Numbered from the stretch's first letter, positions 45,770 to 57,842 are shown. The stretch: DNA of 64,000 nt from Hygrocybe punicea (GCA_963556145.1 OY744464.1:1240001-1304000); one strand, 5' to 3'. The notes: generated by a model from the letters alone, not told the origin. A program made the numbers and translations.

Positions 45770-46288
45770 TATACCTGTCTTCACGAATTTCACCGTTCCT
45801 GCCCGTTCACTAGCGATTACCAAAGTCGACGAACAGTACAACGCAGCTAGAGTCACGAATTGCGACACCTCGTACGCCCATAGGACCTGATGGGCGTCAT
45901 CGACAGCCTCACCATTTTGCATGATGCGCCGGCAAGAGGACCCGTTGCTCTGGAAAAGTCGACGTCGCAGTTGCGGGGTGGTCAAAGGCACGCTTATGTG
46001 TTTTCAATGTTTCGAGTTCAACATGGCAAAACTTTTTGCAATGCATTCAGACCGGCGGATCTTCTGAAGCCACTACATCTGCCGTCCTCCAATATACCCC
46101 AACCTCTATGATCATTAACGACGACGAGTCGGTGAGACAGAAATTTCAGGATACGCTCAAGGTTCTTTCGACTGAAGTCTCATCGATCTCATCCCTTATT
46201 AGATCTTTTTTGTCGAAGCAGGTTCAGGAAATATACTACAGACAACAATCGCAGCACTAGTGTGTGCTGAAATCCCATTTTTAATGGG
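45770..46288 (+). repeat. Duplicated upstream module, copy before family gene 2
   Basis: Shares with 55560-56070 and 58090-58645 the blocks CCCATAGGACCTGATGG, ACAGCCTCACC, GATGCGC(C/G)GGCAAGAGGA, CTTCTGAAGCC, CCGTCCTCC and ACTTCTATGATG, in order. Partly also in 49768-50110. Confidence 0.75.
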
Positions 46289-46503
46289 CCAACCGCGGAG
46301 AACGATCGATCGATCGTGATCTGCCAGCCGCTCCCCCTATTCGATGCCCGTTGCCCATTTGCATCCGCTCCCGCCATCCGCTGATCGAACACAGTCAAGA
46401 ACCTATAAAAGACCGTCAAGTCCTCCTCTCCAAATATAACATTGCTTTCGTCTTCACAACCACAATCCACTTTCACCCCTAACTTCCAACCTTTATTCGA
46501 ACC
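46289..46503 (+). promoter_or_regulatory. Family promoter, gene 2
   Basis: Blocks CCGCGGAGAACGA, GATCGATCGTGATC, CCGTTGCCCATTTGCAT, CCTATAAAAGACCGTCAAG (TATA at 46404, 100 bp before ATG) and a CT-rich leader to the ATG. Nearly identical before genes 3, 4 and 5. Confidence 0.8.
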
Positions 46504-47894
46504 ATGTCCAACACCATCTCAATGAACAATGCATGTCTCTCTGAGAGCGTGTCTCGCGCTGGAAGCGAGGGTTACTGGAGCTGGGATCCAGAGTCGTTCA
46601 CGGTCATGCTTCGCAGGAATAATTCACTACGAGATATCGTGAGTCTCCGTTAATTTCTTTTGACTCCAGGCAATACAGCTAACCATCAACTCCATAGACT
46701 AACTTCTCACCCATGACACCGGCACTTTCATCGCCCACGGTCTCCATGTCTCGATGCTCAACGCTGAAACCCAAACGGCAGAGTTCCTCACCCTATCCTA
46801 TCGCCACTCCCCCTATTTATGGTGCCCTCCACTCGCAATTTCTGTCGAATCCCAAATCTCGTTATCGCAAGGCTTGCACGCCACGACCTCAGTCGCACCC
46901 TTTCTCGGACGTCGATTCGTTTATAAATGAAGCCTCGCCTACCCCTGAAGGAGATTTGGATGACTTCATCACCAGCGCTGTCAGCACTGACACATATGTT
47001 GACACCATCGGCCTCACCAACGTGACAGGCGTTGGCGGCCTGTCCCAGAAGGAGCTCAACGAAGACGTGAAAGGTGATTCCACCAAACTCACCGGCATCC
47101 GGCACGTCTCCTTCGCCCTCGTCGATGAAGTTATCACGGCATTTCCGTCTTCACCGCTGCGCAATCCAGTCTTGCAGCGTGTTTTTGCGACGCGTGTTGC
47201 TACTCCTATACGTGGTGCACGTACACCCACGCCGTATCCACACGAATCCATGGAAGCTGGCGGGGAGTATTTCCCTATGCAGGACATAGGGCTCTCGTCG
47301 TTGAAGCGCGCTTTCGCCACCTGTACCGTTGCCGCACGTACACCCACTCCGTATCCGCATGAATCCATGGAAGCCGCCGACGAGGGGTATTTCCCCACAT
47401 ACGACGTTGAGCTCTCCACACCACGCCAACATCCATCCCTGCAGCGCGTTGTCGCCACCCACATTTCTTTCACTCCTACACTCGCTGCACGCACACCCAC
47501 TCCGTACCCGCACGACTCTATGGAAGCCAATGGCGGGGAGTATTTCCCCACATACGACGTTGAGCTCTCCACACCACGCCAACATCCATCCCTGCAGCGT
47601 GTTTTCGCCACGAGCGTTTCTTTCACTCCTACACTCGCTGCACGCACACCCACTCCGTACCCCCACGATTCTATGGAGGCAGCCGGCGGGGGATATTTCC
47701 CCGAACACCAAACTGTGCTCGGCCTTGGCATCTTCGGTCTCACTAGAAGTGATGGGTCGGGGAAATCGTTTGATGGCATGGGTGTCGTTGGTTTCCAGAG
47801 AATCGTGGGCCTGGGGAACGTACAACGGGTTTCGAGGACGCTGATCGAAGAGGTGGTTTATACTTTCGCGTCCCCTCCCTTGCCGGTGATATAG
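46504..47894 (+). CDS. TPTPYP repeat-family protein 2
   Basis: Exons 46504-46638 and 46698-47894, 443 residues. Exon 1 encodes the 45-residue conserved head (MSNTISMNN, GSEGYWSWDPESFTV, RRNNSLRDI). Exon 2 starts TNFSPMTPALSSPTVSMSRC, then YGALHSQFLSNPKSRYRKA and VRH/IRHVSFALVDEV. Then come four units of the type RTPTPYPHDSMEA-x-GGEYFP, linked by STPRQHPSLQRVVATHIS-like spacers with a period of about 51 residues. It ends LGLGIFGLTRSD and a tail TLIEEVVYTFASPP. No signal peptide or known domain. The long minus-strand frame over the repeats is a shadow of the repeat structure. Confidence 0.8.
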
Positions 47895-48952
47895 CTGTTA
47901 GATGTTATTCAGTTTTATGTTCAAAACCCATACCACAGTTGTATATAAGCATCATTATGTATTATTGGCATTCACTTATAGACATTCATCTCCTGTCACT
48001 TTCTCAGCTCTTTGCTTCAAGTCCGTATGAGCCGCAGTGGCCCACCATTGAAACGGCGTTGAGAATCATGATCATTGGTCGGTTTCGCCCGGCAGCATCA
48101 TGATATCCAGCAACAGCAGTTGTTTGGACACTCTACAGACGTGATGGTTGGCCTCTTCCGTATTCCTCCAGGGGAGTGGACTTTATAATCTAGACTGTAA
48201 ACATTCGTGTGAGTCCAGTTTTTTTCTTACATATCGAGAGTTCGAAGGGGCCAACCAACGCAGTTCATGATAACGCCTGTCTTTCTAACTTGAACTACAT
48301 AGTAAATATGCGAACCCCGAGACGGCAAGTTCAACGTTCAACCCCCCCAAATAATTGAAGCTTTGAAGGCGTTTTCTCCCATCATGATATCATCTATACC
48401 GTTGATTCTCTGATTTGACATGGTCTAGGACGCACCACCGCCCCCTCTGCTGCCCCCTCTTGCGCCAACATCGCCGCACTCAAGTCCGTCATCGGTAACC
48501 TTACATTAAGAAATCTTCCCCGGTGCCTTCGTCCTCCCTACTCAGATCATCAGCCGCACGAAAGGAATCCGACCGGCGGGTTTCTTCGAAGTGCGGATTG
48601 AGGGCGCCAGGAGTCGTAGTCTATGGCAGTGGCGATGAGGGATTAGCAGAAAGGTCGTGATGGAAGCAGGCCTAATTTCGGCTTCCACTAGCAACTTGGC
48701 CTCGGGAAGGACAACTTATACTTGATGGAATCGCCCTGTGCGTGATGCTCTCCGCCGTCGGGAACAGCAGTCCCTCCATATAAACAATGCATTTCCCACT
48801 CAACAGCTGCTAGACACCCTCAACCCTCTGCCCCATCAGACTCTTCCCTCCAGCCATTCCACGAGCTTCACGCTGAACAGATCGCCAAACGCAGCGTGTG
48901 CGACCACTCTCGAGAAGTCGTCACCGAAGGCGCTTCCTGGAACCCGAGTCTC

Positions 48953-49627
48953 ATGTGCTTGCCTGACGCACGCACAGCCCTCCTCGAAGATGGATCAACG
49001 AAGCCGATAGCCGACACACCTCCAAACAGGCACAAATATCGACCCCCCGAAGCTTTAACGATGCGAATGAGGCAACCTGAAGTCCTTGTACCTTCATCAG
49101 CCAGTGAACCATTGGTATGTCGCTTCGTCGTCCTGCGATATCACACAATTAACCAAGATTTACAGCCATTAGGGGCAGAATTCTCTCACCAAAGGTTGCT
49201 TTTCCTTGTGCACGACCTGCGCATATTCCAGAATCGCTTAGCTGTGCAAATACGCCTCCAAACATCTATTTCACGACATAATATCGGTCCTCCTTACCTA
49301 TCTGTGGAAGAAGCGGCTGCAGCGCTCAATGAGCCTCTGCACCGATACCGATCTGCGCGCCGACGACACAGATGTGATGATTCTTGCCCCGTCTCCTTAG
49401 GTACATTCCTGGACCGGGAGGTTGACAAGATTATTTGTCGTCGCAAGAAAAGCCAAGATGGTCGTGAAGTTGCCCCTGACTTTGTGATTTGCGCATCACA
49501 CGACCTCGCACCCATCCTGCAGTCTGCGATTGGCCTTGATAGAGGATTCGAGACTTCCAAGGAGTTCAAAGCCAGCTACAAGAAATGGGAAAAAGAACTT
49601 GCAAAAATGCCCCTCGATTCCGTTTAG
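48953..49627 (+). CDS. Hypothetical protein
   Basis: Exons 48953-49114 and 49166-49627 (GTATGT...CAG intron, in frame), 207 residues. It has a helical middle (FLVHDLRIFQNRLAVQIRL), a SVEEAAAALNEP helix, a basic RYRSARRRHR and a C-terminal acidic/lysine helix (YKKWEKELAKM). Not recognised. The frame is open for at least 20 codons before the chosen Met, so it could be the end of a longer or truncated gene. It sits between two repeat-family genes but has no similarity to them. Confidence 0.4.
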   Translation: MCLPDARTALLEDGSTKPIADTPPNRHKYRPPEALTMRMRQPEVLVPSSASEPLVCRFVVLRYHTINQDLQPLGAEFSHQRLLFLVHDLRIFQNRLAVQIRLQTSISRHNIGPPYLSVEEAAAALNEPLHRYRSARRRHRCDDSCPVSLGTFLDREVDKIICRRKKSQDGREVAPDFVICASHDLAPILQSAIGLDRGFETSKEFKASYKKWEKELAKMPLDSV

Positions 49628-49767
49628 CATGTCTGGTCTTGTCTTTACATTATCAAATTGCAATTCACTCCGACTCGAGGCCTGTCGCATCAATGTCCTG
49701 TGTCATCACTGTGGCAGAAGTCCATTCCTATGCTCCAAGATTTGAAACCAAAGCCGTAGCATTAGCC

Positions 49768-49867
49768 GTCACTGTCTGTGAATCCCACTGGTCAGACAGT
49801 CCTCCGGGATATTGCCTCCAGTCATCGACGAATGACCCACACGCCTTCCCTTTTATTTCCAGTCCCA
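49768..49867 (+). repeat. Dispersed ~100-bp repeat, copy 2
   Basis: Matches 36341-36440. Here it directly abuts the family upstream module. Confidence 0.65.
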
Positions 49868-50116
49868 GCGAAAGGATTTGCCTACTGGAACTTAATTTAC
49901 CGTCCTCCAACTTCTATGATGACGAGTCAGACAGAAAATTTAGGATACGTTCAGGCTCTCGATGCCCCTATTGATAACCATTGAGATCTCATAGCGACTT
50001 TTTTTTCGAAGCTAGTGTCAGCAAATATGGGACCTCACCGGCCTCACCTTTGGTCTCCTCAGGTTCGACACTACAGACAACAATTCTTCCATTCGTGCAG
50101 TATTACCCGTCCATGC
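49868..50116 (+). repeat. Duplicated upstream module, partial copy before family gene 3
   Basis: Retains the 3' half of the module: TTTACCGTCCTCCAACTTC, GATGACGAGTC, GAGATCTCATAGCGAC, a T-run, then TCAGCAAATATGGGACCTC. Confidence 0.7.
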
Positions 50117-50325
50117 CAACCGCGGAGAACGAGCGATCGATCGTAGCCGCTCCCCCTATTCGACATGCCCGTTGCCCATTTGCATCCGCTCCCGCCATCC
50201 GCTGATCGAACACAGTCAAGAAACCCTATAAAGACCGTCAAGACCGCCTCTCCAAACATAACATTGCTTTCGTCTTCACAACCACAATCCACTTTCACCC
50301 CTAACTTTCAACCTTTATTCGAACC
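50117..50325 (+). promoter_or_regulatory. Family promoter, gene 3
   Basis: Same blocks as the gene 2 promoter. The TATA box is CCCTATAAAGACC (one A shorter) at 50227, 99 bp before the ATG. Confidence 0.8.
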
Positions 50326-51824
50326 ATGTCCAACACCATCTCAATGAACAATGAATGTCTCTCTGAGAGCGTGTCTCGCGCTGGAAGCGAGGGTCACTGG
50401 AGCTGTGATCCAGAGTCGTTCACGGTGCTTCGCAGGAATAATTCACTACGAGATATCGTGAGTCTCCGTTAGTTTCTTTTGGCTTCTAGCACTAGAACTA
50501 ACCATCAACTCCGTAGACTAACTTCTCACCCATGACACCGGCGCTTTCATCGCCCACGGTCTCCATGTCCCGATGCTCAACGCTGAAACCCAAACGGCAG
50601 CAGAGTTCCTCACCCTATCCTATGACCACTCCCCCTATTTATGGTTCTCTCCCCTCGCAATTTCTGTCGAATCCGAAATCTCGGTATCGCAAGGCTTGCA
50701 CACCACCCCACGTCGACTCGTTTATAAATGAAGCCTCGCCTACCCCTGAAGGAGATTCGGATGTCATAACCAGCGCTGTCAGCACCGGCATAAATGGTGC
50801 CCCGCTTCGCCTTGACATCATGGGCCTCACCAACGGGACGGACGTTGTCGACCGCTCCCAGAAAGTGCTCTACCCTGACGAGAAAGGTGATTCCACCAAA
50901 CTCACCGGCGTTCGGCACGTCTCCTTCGCCCTCGTCGATGAAGTCTTCACGGCGTTTCCGTCTTCACCACTACGCAATCCAGTCTTGCATCGCGTTTTTG
51001 CCACGCGTGTTGCTGCTCCCATACTTACTGCACGTACACCGACGCCGTATCCACACGAATCCATGGAAGCTGGAGGGGAGTATTTCCCTATGCAGGACAT
51101 AGGGCTCTCGTCGTTGAAGCGCGCTTTCGCCACCTGTACCGTTGCCGCACGTATACCCACTCCGTATCCGCATGATTCCATGGAAGCCGACGGCGGGGAG
51201 TATTTCCCCACATACGACATTGAGCTCTCCACACCACGCCAACATCGATCCCTGCAGCGCGTTGTCGCCACCCACATTTCTTTCACTCCTACACTCGCTG
51301 CACGCACACCCACTCCGTACCCGCATGACTTTATGGAAGCAGCCGGCGGGGAATATTTCCCCACATATGACCTTGATCTCTCCACACCACGCCAACATCC
51401 ATCCCTGCAGCGCGTTGTCGCCACCCACATTTCTTTCACTCCTAAACTCGCTGCACGCACGCCCACTCCGTACCCGCATGACTCTATGGAAGCCGACGGC
51501 GGGGAATATTTCCCCGCATACAACGTTGATCTCTCCACACCACGCCAACATCCATCCCTGCAGCGCGTTGTCGCCACCCACATTTCTTTCACTCCTACAC
51601 TCGCTGCACGCACACCCACTCCGTACCCGCATGACTCTATGGAAGCAGCCGGCGGGGAATATTTTCCTCAGCAGAAAACTGTGCTCGGCCTTGGCATCTT
51701 CGGTCTCACTAGAAGTGGTGTTGTTGGTTTCCAGAGAATTGTGGGCCTGGGGAACGGCCAACGGGTTTCGAGCACGCTGATCGAAGAGGTAGCTTATACT
51801 TTCGCGTCCCCTCCTCGGATCTGA
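50326..51824 (+). CDS. TPTPYP repeat-family protein 3
   Basis: Exons 50326-50457 and 50517-51824, 479 residues. Same head as protein 2 but WSWDP is WSCDP and one residue is missing before the LRRNN block. There are five repeat units (ARTPTPYPHESMEA, ARIPTPYPHDSMEA, ARTPTPYPHDFMEA and two ARTPTPYPHDSMEA), the last three spaced about 153 bp apart and almost identical in DNA. The region before the repeats has lost about ten residues (RPQSYPFSD) found in proteins 2 and 4. The tail lacks the DGSGKSFDGMG segment. Confidence 0.8.
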
Positions 51825-52330
51825 GCTTGTCGTGACTCGGTTGTGAGATAGCTGATAGATATCGTGTTCAAACCCCCATACCGCATTGATTGAATTTGTA
51901 TATTAACACCGTCATCGTGTATTATTAGCATTATTTTCATTATAAATTTATAGACATCATACATTGTCCCACACCTCAGCTCTTTGTTACGAGGTGGCCC
52001 AAAATGTACGTTCAATTGGTGCTTCCACATGGTTCATGATACACGACTTGACTGTGTTGAATAATTCTTTTCTGCATCAGGCCATAAGTTGGGCACTGGG
52101 CAGATATGCATCGATAGTATCAGATGGTGTATGGAGCCTGTTATCTTTGTCAAGAATGACCAGAGTATGGACTTGGGGGAAACCCAAATTCAACGACCAA
52201 CGCGTATGAATTTGTCTTTCACCATGACAGCCGTTTTGAGCCAACACTAATCCCTTAATCCAACTTCTGGTAAGCTTTTGTCCTTTCCATTTCATGTACA
52301 TATCACCCAATATTAATCTAGTACCCAGAT
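51825..52330. other. 3' flank of family gene 3
   Basis: AT-rich 3' flank shared in part with the other members (AGCTGATAGATAT, GTGTATTATTAGCATT). No gene recognised. Confidence 0.4.
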
Positions 52331-52840
52331 ATGCCTTGGGCCGATTCCATTCGAGAACAATTTGAGCTCGTTGACTGCTTTACGACGGACGAAACCGAAC
52401 AACACCTTCCTGACCGACATCTTCCCTCACACCGAACATTTTCAAATTGTCCCTCAGTATAAGGGGCCCATAATTCCCTGCTCCGTCGATTTAATTTTCC
52501 ATCCCATTGTGATTATGAAGGACACCGAACAGCGCCAAATTTTTTATGACCGATTTTTCCAAGAACAAACATGTGTGTTCCCCTATCTGCCTGTCAATGT
52601 TCACTCGATGCATCATCGCTCTCCTAGCAGGTCACATGGGAAGGTCAGAACCACTCTCATCGGCGCAAGAAGTCTTTCAGAGTGTCTCCCAAACCACAAC
52701 ATTCGCTCCATCTACTATCCCGGCGGCCAAATCTTATGGATCCGTCCTTTCCCTGCCCTCTTTCTGTGCCTAGGACATGTCTTTCCTCGAGAGGGCCAAA
52801 TTTTCATGCAAGATTCCTTGCCTAGCCTCGTTTGCTAACT
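52331..52840 (+). pseudogene. Remnant of a mushroom PD-(D/E)XK-like orphan family
   Basis: The plus strand reads PWADSIREQFELVD, then in another frame FLTDIFPHTEHFQIVPQYKG and CSVDLIFHPIVI. I recall this as the N-terminal block of a widespread Agaricomycete family with a nuclease-like fold. At least one frame change lies between the pieces, and the family's downstream part is not seen. Identification is from memory of the pattern only. Confidence 0.35.
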
Positions 52841-53754
52841 CTACAATAACGGGAACCTGACAGTATAATGGCAGCATCCGAGTCTGTCTATCCCCCATCA
52901 TTGCCTGTGTTCTGGCTTGCGGACGGCACATCGAGGAGACCGAGGAATTGTTAGAAAGAGCCATGTTTCAATTCGCTGGTGGCGTCCGCTGCTCGCAGGC
53001 GCACTTTTCGTCGCTCCCAATCCATGGCCAGTAACTTCGCGTTGTGCTCATATTGTCTCGTTCTCGGTCCACTAAAAATGGCGCTCAATCCGAGTCCCTG
53101 GGATGATTTCGATCATTCATGTATTTCTCTAGCATGCCACAATGGAAATGTCCACAGGTCATGTCTTGGAACACGGGTTCCATTTACCAACTTATAAACC
53201 ATCCCAAAAACGACCTGGCCTGGCTTATTGAAGCGGGATTCACTGAAAATCAGGCAAGCTTTTCAATTTAGTTGTGAATCTTGAATTCACATACTGGGCA
53301 GTGGAGATACCACCACCGAATGTTTCGAAAAGATCTAGTTGCGCCCTTCATCGGGCTTAAAGATGGCGATGATATCGCTTTTGGAAATGGCATTGGAGGT
53401 AGTGCAGTCACATCCCCCGAACGGCTTGAGCCGCCGGGGCTTCGGAAGTATTTGACCGATATCTCAATGACGATGATGATGGATGCCAGATCCCCATCTA
53501 CTTTTGTGGTGCGTTCGTGTTGGTTTGTTGAATCCAACTATGTCATAACTTTATGGATGAGCCCTATCTTATGACCTTCGGAAGGTGCATTTAGCTTATT
53601 CTCCTCTTGGCAAGGGCACATCATGGCCAACCCGCGTACCATACTGACCAACTTCACTGGGTGACCATTGATATGGAAGCAACGGTATAACATCATGGTA
53701 TAACCTCATGTGATCTCCCTTTCACCACTCGACAGTTTCTGTACACCAGCAACG
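52841..53754. other. Stretch with no confident gene
   Basis: A plus-strand candidate starts at ATG 53161 (MSWNTGSIYQLINHPKNDLA) and could splice through GCAAGC...GGGCAG into a frame ending about 53570, but no homologue is recognised. Confidence 0.3.
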
Positions 53755-54851
53755 TCAAACTACAACGGCAACTTGTTGAGTACTCCGTTGGTGACATCGT
53801 CGATATGGCTCGGGCCAAGATCGGGAACCGCCAGCAGCGCACCCTACAGCAGGATTAATATTCAGCTGCGTTCCGTGCATTCGTGCAATTATACCGACCT
53901 TGACTGCAGCCTTCCCTGCTGGTCCCAAAAATGATCCTACAACAGTACCAGCCACCTGCTTTATGTCGGCTAGGACCTTGAACGTTTGTCCGACTCCTTG
54001 TACGATGGGTGATTCGCCGACTGCCTTGGCAACATTCAGGACCTCCTTAGCGAAAAAATTGGCGCCCGCATTGTTGCAGGAACAGGCTCCGTTAATGCAC
54101 GAGGTCGATTGGGATTTCGGGCATGAACAATCCGAAAACTTCTTGCATCCTTTGGGACTGAGGAGGTGTGTTAGGCGGGGGGAGTGGGTGAAAAGGAAAT
54201 AGAGCATTTACACTTGTCGGCCGGGTGCATTGTTCGCCTTGCGAGCTTGATCCACAAAACTATTGCCAGTGTACAACGTTATCCCGGGAGGCGTTTTTGA
54301 GCCGCCTTTGGGAGGTGGTTTTGAAGGGCCCTTGGCAGGAGGCTTAGCGGCAGGCTTAGCGGCAGGTTTGGCAGCGGTGGCTCGAGCAGGAGGTTTGGCG
54401 GCAGGTTTGGCGGCAGATTTAGCGGCGGCTCTGGCAGGAGGTTTGGGAGCGGCCTTTGCAGGAGGTTTGGGAGCGGCCTTTGCAGGAGGTTTGGGAGCGG
54501 CCTTTGCAGGAGGTTTGGGAGCGGCCTTTGCAGGAGGTTTGGGAGCGGCCTTTGCAGGAGGTTTGGGAGCGGCCTTTGCAGGAGGTTTGGGAGCAGCCTT
54601 TGCAGGAGGTTTAGCAGGCTTGGGAGGTGGTTTCGTGGCGGCTTTGGTAAGAGGTTTGGCAACAGCGGCAATGGCTTTAGTAGGAATCTTCGGGGCACGG
54701 GCCAGCTACAATGAACTTGAGCGATGATAGACAACTACAGGCAGACGACGCATACCACTATTCCATTCTCATCTTCTCTCCTTTCCGTCAAAGGGTGGGC
54801 GAGGATGAGTGAGAGAGAGAGGACGCCCAAAAGCACTTTGTTGAAAAGCAT
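53755..54851 (-). CDS. Secreted Lys/Pro/Ala-repeat protein with Cys-rich module
   Basis: Exons on minus: 54851-54756, 54705-54212 and 54157-53755, 330 residues. A signal peptide (MLFNKVLLGVLSLSLILAHP) is followed by Kex2-like ERRE and a highly basic domain built from the octapeptide PPAKAAPK (seven perfect 24-bp units plus degenerate ones). Then come TLYTGNSFVDQARKAN and a six-cysteine module (GCKKFSDCSC...SCINGACSC), resembling small disulphide-knot domains. The end is hydrophobic/Gly-rich. It looks like a cell-wall or extracellular polycation-binding protein; no homologue recognised. A further intron in the last exon (GTCGGT...TGTAG) is possible. Confidence 0.65.
54434..54601 (-). repeat. 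24-bp coding minisatellite, seven units
   Basis: Units start at 54434, 54458, 54482, 54506, 54530, 54554 and 54578, virtually identical. Each encodes PPAKAAPK on the minus strand. Confidence 0.95.
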
Positions 54852-55559
54852 GGTGAAGCAGGGAGAGTGTTAGTGTTATTGATCTACAGGCGCCAGTCCT
54901 GTTCAACGTCCAGCGTTGGGGTCGCATCAGCAAAGCGTGCGGTATACTTATATACACCCAAAAGGCTCGGGAATTGCATCCGTGGTCGTTGATGGTGGCA
55001 GCTGCGATGGGCGGTAACGACGTGATCGTAACACACTCACCGTACTACTGCCGCACACAAGACTCTAATGGAGTTGTGAGTATGTACACAGCTCTCCGAA
55101 ACATTGACGAAGCACTGGCAGTTGGTTAGCAACGTTGAACGTTCTGCGGTGCGATGTACCTTGATGCTATGTGAATTGGGCTCTGACTTGTTATTCTGTA
55201 CATTCTTTCTTTAGCAGAAGAACTTGGTTTTGAATCAAGACAAAGGGCTAGCCATTCAGCAATACTTTCTCTAGGACGCCTGAACGTTGCCTGAACCTTG
55301 AAGCGGCTGCACTGCTCGTTCCTTTCTCTCAGAGCTGACCTTCGGATAGCCGATAACTGACAGAACCAGGAATTGAAGCGCAAGTGAGTCATTTCATGAG
55401 ATATGAAGCCATTCTGAATTTCCGTTTGAAGGTGACAGCTGAGACTCGGAATCATCGTAACATTGAACCACTCCTACTAGATCAATTTTATCTCTGCGAG
55501 TACTAGTCATTCAGCTGCCGGTGAAAGCTTATTTTGGCCCCGGCCCTTCTGTATGACGG
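54852..55559. other. Intergenic stretch
   Basis: TATA-like GTATACTTATATACACC near 54940-54957 may serve the minus-strand secreted protein. A minus frame 55455-55126 (109 codons, Arg/Ser-rich) is open but not recognised. Confidence 0.4.
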
Positions 55560-56075
55560 TATGTACTTGTCTTCACGAATGTCACCGCTCTCCTGCAGGT
55601 TCATTGGCGATTACCACTGGTCCACAGCCGACGTACAGTATAAAATAGCCGGAGACTTGAATTGCAACAACTCGAATGCCCATAGGACCTGATGGGCGTA
55701 TCGACAGCCTCACCGTTTTACATGATGCGCGGGCAAGAGGACCCTTCAAGTTGCTCTGGAAAAGTCACAGTTGCGGGGTATTCAAAGGTACGTATATATG
55801 TTTTCAAAATTTCAAGTGCTCCATGGCAAAGCTTTTGCAACGCATTCAGACCCATTTCCCCTCCTGGCAAGGCAAGGCGGATCTTCTGAAGCCAAAGGAA
55901 TTGCCTTACTGGGGGCTGGGTTTACCGTCCTCCCAACTTCTATGATGATTAACGATGATGGCTCAATGCCCCTATTTATGACCAAATGAGATCTCACAGC
56001 GACTTTTTTTTTGTCAAAACAGAGTCAGCAAATATGGGACCTCACCCCCTAGCGTGTGCTAAATCCGGTTGCAAA
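55560..56075 (+). repeat. Duplicated upstream module, copy before family gene 4
   Basis: Full-length copy. It begins TGTCTTCACGAATGTCACCG and includes CCCATAGGACCTGATGG, and GGCGGATCTTCTGAAGCC as in the gene 2 copy. Confidence 0.75.
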
Positions 56076-56289
56076 CCGCGGAGAACGAGCGATCGATCGT
56101 GATCGAGAACAGCCGCCCCTATCGGTCATGCCCGTTGCCCATTTGCATCCGCTCCCGCCATCCGCTGATCGAATACAGTGAAGGACCCTATAAAAGACCG
56201 TCAAGTTCTCCTCTCCAAACATAACATTGCTTCCGTCTTCACAACCACAATCCACTTTCAACCCCTAACTTTCAACACTTATTCGAACC
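56076..56289 (+). promoter_or_regulatory. Family promoter, gene 4
   Basis: Same blocks as gene 2. TATAAAA at 56189, 101 bp before the ATG. Confidence 0.8.
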
Positions 56290-57842
56290 ATGTCCAACAC
56301 CATCTCAATGAACAATGCATGTCTCTCTGAGAGCGTGTCTCGCGCTGGAAGCGAGGGTTACTGGAGCTGGGATCCAGAGTCGTTCACGGTCGTGCTTCGC
56401 AGGAATGACTCACTACGAGATATCGTGAGTCTCCGTTAATTTCTTTTGACCTCCGGCACTAGATCTAACCATCAACACCGCAGACTAACTTCTCACCCAT
56501 GACACTGGCTCTTTCATCGCCCACGGTCTCCATGTCCCGATGCTCAACGCTGAAACCCAAACGGCAGCAGAGTTCCTCACCCTATCCTATGACCACTCCC
56601 CCTATTTATGGTTCTCTCCCCTCGCAATTTCTGTCGAATCCGAAATCTCGGTATCGCAAGGCTTGCACGCCACGACCTCAGTCGTACCCTTTCTCGGACG
56701 TCGACTCGTTTATAAATGAAGCCTCGCCTACCCCTGAAGGAGATTTGGATGACTTCATCACCAGCGCTGTCGGCACTGACACAAATGTTGACACAAATGT
56801 TGACGGCATCGGCTTCACCAACGTGACGGGCGTTGCCGGCCTGTCCCAAAAGGTGCTCAACGAAGACGAGAAAGGTGATTCCACCAAACTCACCGGCGTT
56901 CGGCACGTCTCCTTCGCCCTCGTCGATGAAGTCTTCACGGCATTTCCGTCTTCACCGCTGCGCAATCCGGTCTTGCAGCGCGTTTTTGCGACGCGTGTTG
57001 CTACTCCTATACTTACTGCACGTACACCGACGCCGTATCCACACGAATCCATGGAAGCTGGCGGGGAGTATTTCCCTATGCCGGACATAGGGCTCTCGAC
57101 GTTGAAGCGCGCTTTCGCCACCTGTACCGTTGCTACTCGTATACCCACTCCGTATCCGCATGATTCCATGGAAGCCGCCGACGAGGGGTATTTCCCCACA
57201 TACGACGTTGATCTTTCCACACCACGCCAACATCCATCCCTGCAACGCGTTGTCGCCACCTACATTTCTTTCACTCCTAAACTCGCTGCACGCACCCCCA
57301 CACCGTACCCACAGGACTCCGTGGAAGCCGACGGCGGGGAGTATTTCCCCACATACGACGTTGATCTCTCCACACCACGCCAACATCCATCCCTGCAGCG
57401 TGTTTTCGCCACGAGCGTTTCTTTCACTCCTACACTCGCTGCACGCACCCCCACGCCGTACCCACAGGACTCCATGGAAGCCGACGGCGGGGAGTATTTC
57501 CCCACACACAATGTTGATCTCTCCACACCACGCCAACATCCATCCCTGCAGCGTGTTTTCGCCACCAGTGTTTCTTTCACTCCTACACTCACTGCACGCA
57601 CACCCACTCCATACCCTCACGATTCTATGGAAGCAGCCGGCGGGGAGTATTTCCCTGAACAGCAAACTGTGCTCGGCCTTGGCATCTTCGGTCTCACTAG
57701 AAGTGATGGCTCGGGGAAATCGTTTGATGGGATGGGTATTGTTGGTTTCCAGAGAATCGTGAGCCCGGGGAACTTGCAACGGGTTTCGAGGACGCTGATT
57801 GAAGAGGTGGCTTATACTTTCGCGTCCCCTCCTGGGATCTGA
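56290..57842 (+). CDS. TPTPYP repeat-family protein 4
   Basis: Exons 56290-56424 and 56484-57842, 497 residues, the longest member. The conserved head has an intact WSWDP. There are five repeat units; two read YPQDS instead of YPHDS. A tandem NVDTNVD duplication is present in the acidic region before the repeats. The tail has LGLGIFGLTRSDGSGKSFDG and ends TLIEEVAYTFASPP. No signal peptide, transmembrane span or known domain. Confidence 0.8.

Noticed and set aside
46357..46364. ATTTGCAT octamer in the family promoters as a POU-type site
   Set aside because: Fungi lack POU factors; conserved here but explained by recent duplication.
50870..51619. Long minus-strand ORFs over the family repeats (also near 47151-47825 and 56952-57779)
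   Set aside because: Opposite-strand shadows kept open by the repeat; the plus frame has the promoter, ATG, intron and paralogue conservation.
54434..54620. Regular 24-bp repeat as a possible CRISPR array
   Set aside because: No spacers; units are contiguous and in frame within a eukaryotic secreted-protein gene.
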